Assembly (NCBI GenBank): GCA_030737875.1
Contig: CM060911.1
Location: 95,066,599 to 95,130,598 of the forward strand
Source of the DNA: Allium sativum
Taxonomy: Eukaryota; Streptophyta; Magnoliopsida; Asparagales; Amaryllidaceae
Direction: 5' to 3'
DNA length: 64,000 bases
Shown: positions 60,401 to 64,000 of the stretch, piece after piece
Layout: each line of letters begins with the position of its first letter
Numbering within the stretch: the first letter of the stretch is position 1
Position numbers and translations under genes: made by a program
Notes under the pieces: generated by a model
What the model saw: the letters and a program-made list of their open reading frames with translations, nothing else
Database searches by the model: none
What the model was told of the DNA's origin: nothing

Positions 60401-63400
60401 ATTCCTTCTAGGATTTGTGTCGGGGCTGCCACCATGGGTCTTGATACACCTCATGGTGGGACCAGCATAGGTATCTACAATTCTTGGGGGCCATATGACA
60501 CATGTTAACCCGAGTAGGAGCCGATCTTTTAACAAGAATGGGGATCACTTCACCCCCACCATAGGGTGCCAGTTAGAATAAATTCAAATAGGTGCAGAGA
60601 TATAGTTTGGGTGCGATAGTACATTCGACACTTCCTTAGCTGGTGACACTTTCCTATTTTTAGTTTACATCCATCATACCCTTTTCTTATTCACATACTG
60701 AAGAGTTACTAGATTTACTCAGGCTTTATGTCTGACCCGATTTTATTTTCGTCTTCTTTTCTTCCGTCCCCCCCCCCCCTCCTCCAGGTCCACAGGGAGG
60801 AAACAGCTCAACTCAGTCAGGCTCTTAACAAGAACCAAGAACGTAGATGTATGATTTGGATCTTTCTTGCTCGGATAATGGCTTTGGATATCACTATGGG
60901 GATTTTTGTCCATTTATTTATGTTTTCATGCTTCTTTAATAATCAAGAAAGTTATGAGGTTGTAATGTTGGAAGTATTCTGAGACAATTATGGAAATCTT
61001 TTGTTTGATACACTTATTGATGAAATAAAAGTTTGTTGGTTTCCGCTGTTTAAAATATGTGTATTTATATTTGTCTTGAGTTTATCTGTGGCTTTTACTT
61101 ACAAACCTCCACCAAAGTTAATGCATTCCCTTTGTGAGTGACCTTAATGGAGGTGGGGTGTTTCAATTTTAATGTATCAATGCCGTCTTCAAAAGGTTTA
61201 TTTTAGAATTATTATTTATATACTTTCATTTTAATGTAGACGATTGTTTGTTTAGTTTTTTTTAAATATATTAAAAATTAGTCAAATATTTTTATTCTGC
61301 AGCAAAAAAGCTTTTATGTATCTATTAATCGGCCTTTTGACAAGGTTGTTACTCTTTACACTTGGACATTCGGATTGTTCATAACTCGCTCGAGACTCGT
61401 ACAAACCCAAACTAAGCATCAAAATTGGCATTCGTTTGGGAGTCGGAAAATGACTCAACTCAAGTCGATCGCCTCTGGGCATTGTCTTATCAGTCAGAAA
61501 TAGCTTGATTGGCTCGTTGGATCACTTCATAATTACTTGATCGATCGCGCATGGGATCAGAATGATCACCTTAGAAAAGAATGATCGATATGCGTTGATC
61601 ACTTAGAAATCAAGGATCGGATCGATTCGGTACTTCCCCGATCATTTGGTAAGTTTGAATCGATATTTTGGAAAAGTGATGATCGACACAGTCAGATCAC
61701 TCAGATGGATCGTTACATGGAAATCATCTTAGAAAATTTGCCTGATCGCGTTGAAAACTCATATCAATACAACTCAGGAACATACTCGGATCACCCAAAA
61801 ATAGGCGATCAGCATAGAACACTCAAAATTAGGAGATGAACCAGATCAAGCAAAATCATGTGATCAACATGATGTGATCACTCAAAAACTATGTCTAGCC
61901 AGAGAAGCGGGATACATATTTTTTCCAACTCTTAGGATATGAAGGCGAGGATCCGAAGGCTACAAAGCGTGACCGAGTAAAACCTGGGCAATGCGGATCC
62001 GAGAAAAACGCTTGATCGATGCATAGGATTTCAGCAAAACAAAATGATCAAGCTTAACTCCCTGGATCCGAAAAAGTACCTGAGTTCGGGATACAAAGTT
62101 TTGATTTAGCAAATGAAGGACACGTGGATCTAAGGAGTTTGCATGATCAACATGTGGTTTTAGACCATTTCCCTCTGATCCATTGGATCAGAATCCAGGA
62201 CTTGGATGTGAAATTGAGGCGCGCACAGGCTTGAACCACAGACTTGATACTCAAAACGCTCCAACAACAAGCATTAGGTCTGGAAATTGGCATCAGCTAC
62301 TTAATGGCGACAATCATGTCATGGAAATAATCTGTAGAATCTTGAGAGGAAGATTACCCAGCTCTCTCTCGATGTATCCAAAATTCAAGGAACACAACGG
62401 ACTTCAAACTACCGATGTTGGAGGCTTGTGACGGCAGGAAGGATCCTACCTCCCATCTAATGTGATACATCAGACACTGGAAGTACTTTGGGTATTTGGC
62501 AATGTCTTGGAAAAAAATCCTTCCCCCTCTATCTCTCAGACTTGGCTGCCATATAGTTCAAGCAGCTAGAATCAAATTCTATCAAGAGCTAGGACAACCT
62601 AGCGGATAATTTTGTTGAACAATTCAGGATTTATATCGCCATATCCAAAAATGTGATGATGCTCACTATAATCAAGCAGAGGAAAGAAGAATCTCTACTT
62701 AAATTTCTAAAGTGTTTTAATGTTGTTATGGCTTCTATGGATCGATCAAATCCGTCGATGGTATTTATGTTCGTAGTATCTGATATCTTGGACAACTCAG
62801 AGTACAAGATTTCTTTGGAGAGTGATCCCCAACGGGACCTAGGGGATTTCTATATTAAACTAGAAAGATTCCTAAGGTAGGAGGATGTCAAAACTAATCG
62901 TGAATCTATCCAAGTGAACCGTGTCAAAGACGGGGAATCATCCCACTATGAGAAGAATAAAGGAAAGAGGAAAGTTGATGGCAATTCAGGCCCCGCAAAC
63001 CAGATCAGAAAAGGATGGAGATACGACTTGTATACAAAATTGAATACGAATCTAGAGCAGATATTCCTATATATCAAAGATTACCTTCTGATAAGAAAGA
63101 AATATGGATGGGAGCCCACCGAAAGAGACCTGGATTCAGTAGAGTTCTGTCTGTTCCTGAAAGGGACAGGCGTGAAATAAACAAATGTTGGCATTTAAGG
63201 GATGTCATTGAGGACCATGTAAAAACCAAAATTAAGTCCAGAATGGAGCTGCTGTGATTGTTAACCAGCCTTTTGGCAAGGCAGTCACATTCTGGATTTC
63301 TAGCTATGGAAGTGCTCTGGACTTGAGCGTGGATTTAAACAAACCTCTATATGCTTGGTTAAACTAATGGATATCCTAAAAGATTTGGATTTTAGCTTGT

Positions 63401-64000
63401 GAAATCTCAGCTCGGCCTTCTCAATTCGGCCATTATTCATGTGCTTCTGTTCAGGTAGGCAAACTGGCCTCGATTTGGCCATGACTTCGGTTCAGCCATG
63501 TCTTGAATTTTCTATGTCGAACACGCCCAATTCGACCACGCCAAATTGAAAGGGGCACGTCCTTGGTACGTGTCCCACTCTTCCCACTACTAAACTCATT
63601 AAGACCACGATCTCAACTACTCAGCAACTGGCTTTACGTGGCTATGCCAAACCAGATTCGGCTCCTTCTATAAATACGTGGAATTTGGATATTCAAAAGA
63701 TCTTCTTGTTTTTTGGCACCTATATGTAAGGACTTTGTTGTTGCAACACTCAACTCTCATTTCTCTCTTTTCTAACTAAAAGCTAACTGTATTTGTAATA
63801 ATATAGTATAATAAATGATAGATTACATTAAAGTGGATATAGGCTAGATTGCCAAACCACTATTTATTTGTGTGTCCTTTACATTTCTTTCTTTCTGTGA
63901 TTTGATATCGTCGTGATTTTGTGATTATTATTAGATTTTAGGTGTTGTACTCGAGAATATCACTTTTTGAGTCAACATATTGGCATGCTAGGAAGGGGCA

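Overview
The window looks like a piece of a repeat-rich flowering-plant (probably eudicot) nuclear genome. It is AT-rich, carries no recognisable cellular gene, tRNA or rRNA, and is almost entirely LTR retrotransposons of the Ty3/gypsy group inserted beside and into each other. Plant origin is inferred from chromoviruses primed by initiator-Met tRNA (PBS TGGTATCAGAGC), a Tat-lineage element with two RNase H domains and an antisense gene, and very large TGTAAC...TTACA LTRs.

Layout. (1) 1-5329: the 3' part of a plus-strand chromovirus with a broken gag, most of pol deleted, and a 3.56 kb 3' LTR. (2) About 5500-15159: a minus-strand chromovirus with gag, PR, RT, RNase H, INT and chromodomain, all decayed, and a 4.7 kb 5' LTR. 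Its 3' LTR is missing. It abuts the 3' end of an LTR in the opposite orientation (15160-15491). (3) 16476-22093: a 5.6 kb solo LTR flanked by GACAA repeats. (4) 22219-61165: one chromovirus (TSD ATTTT) expanded to 39 kb by two later insertions. A 13.8 kb minus-strand element with 6.3-6.4 kb LTRs and only about 1 kb of non-coding interior (22962-36727, TSD AGTGA) sits in its 5' LTR. A 14 kb Tat-lineage element (39707-53662, TSD ATCAG) sits in its gag. The Tat element has 871 bp LTRs that differ by one base, so it is very young. (5) 61317-64000: a decayed Tat-type gag and the 5' LTR and PBS of another Tat-type element that leaves the window. Short host-like remnants lie at 5330-5500, 15492-16475, 22099-22218 and 61171-61316.

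How parts work together. The Tat element encodes Gag-protease and RT/RNase H/RNase H/integrase in one frame, separated only by UAG-CAA-UUA, the leaky stop context known from tobamoviruses. On the opposite strand it carries a spliced gene of the 'putative gypsy-type transposon' family with its own TATA box. The same short CGGATCGG motif is clustered in front of both promoters. The 13.8 kb element keeps only LTRs, leader, PBS, 3' UTR and PPT. Its leader and 3' UTR resemble those of the minus-strand chromovirus at 5.5-15.2 kb, so it was probably moved by proteins of such a relative.

The most interesting observations are inside the long LTRs. The chromovirus LTRs carry what looks like a complete intron (TATA, short exon, GTRAGTA donor, CTGAC branch site, pyrimidine tract, AG). 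Inside that intron sits a tandem pair of long hairpins whose stems change sequence between copies while keeping their base pairing. All functional statements are read from sequence alone and have not been tested.
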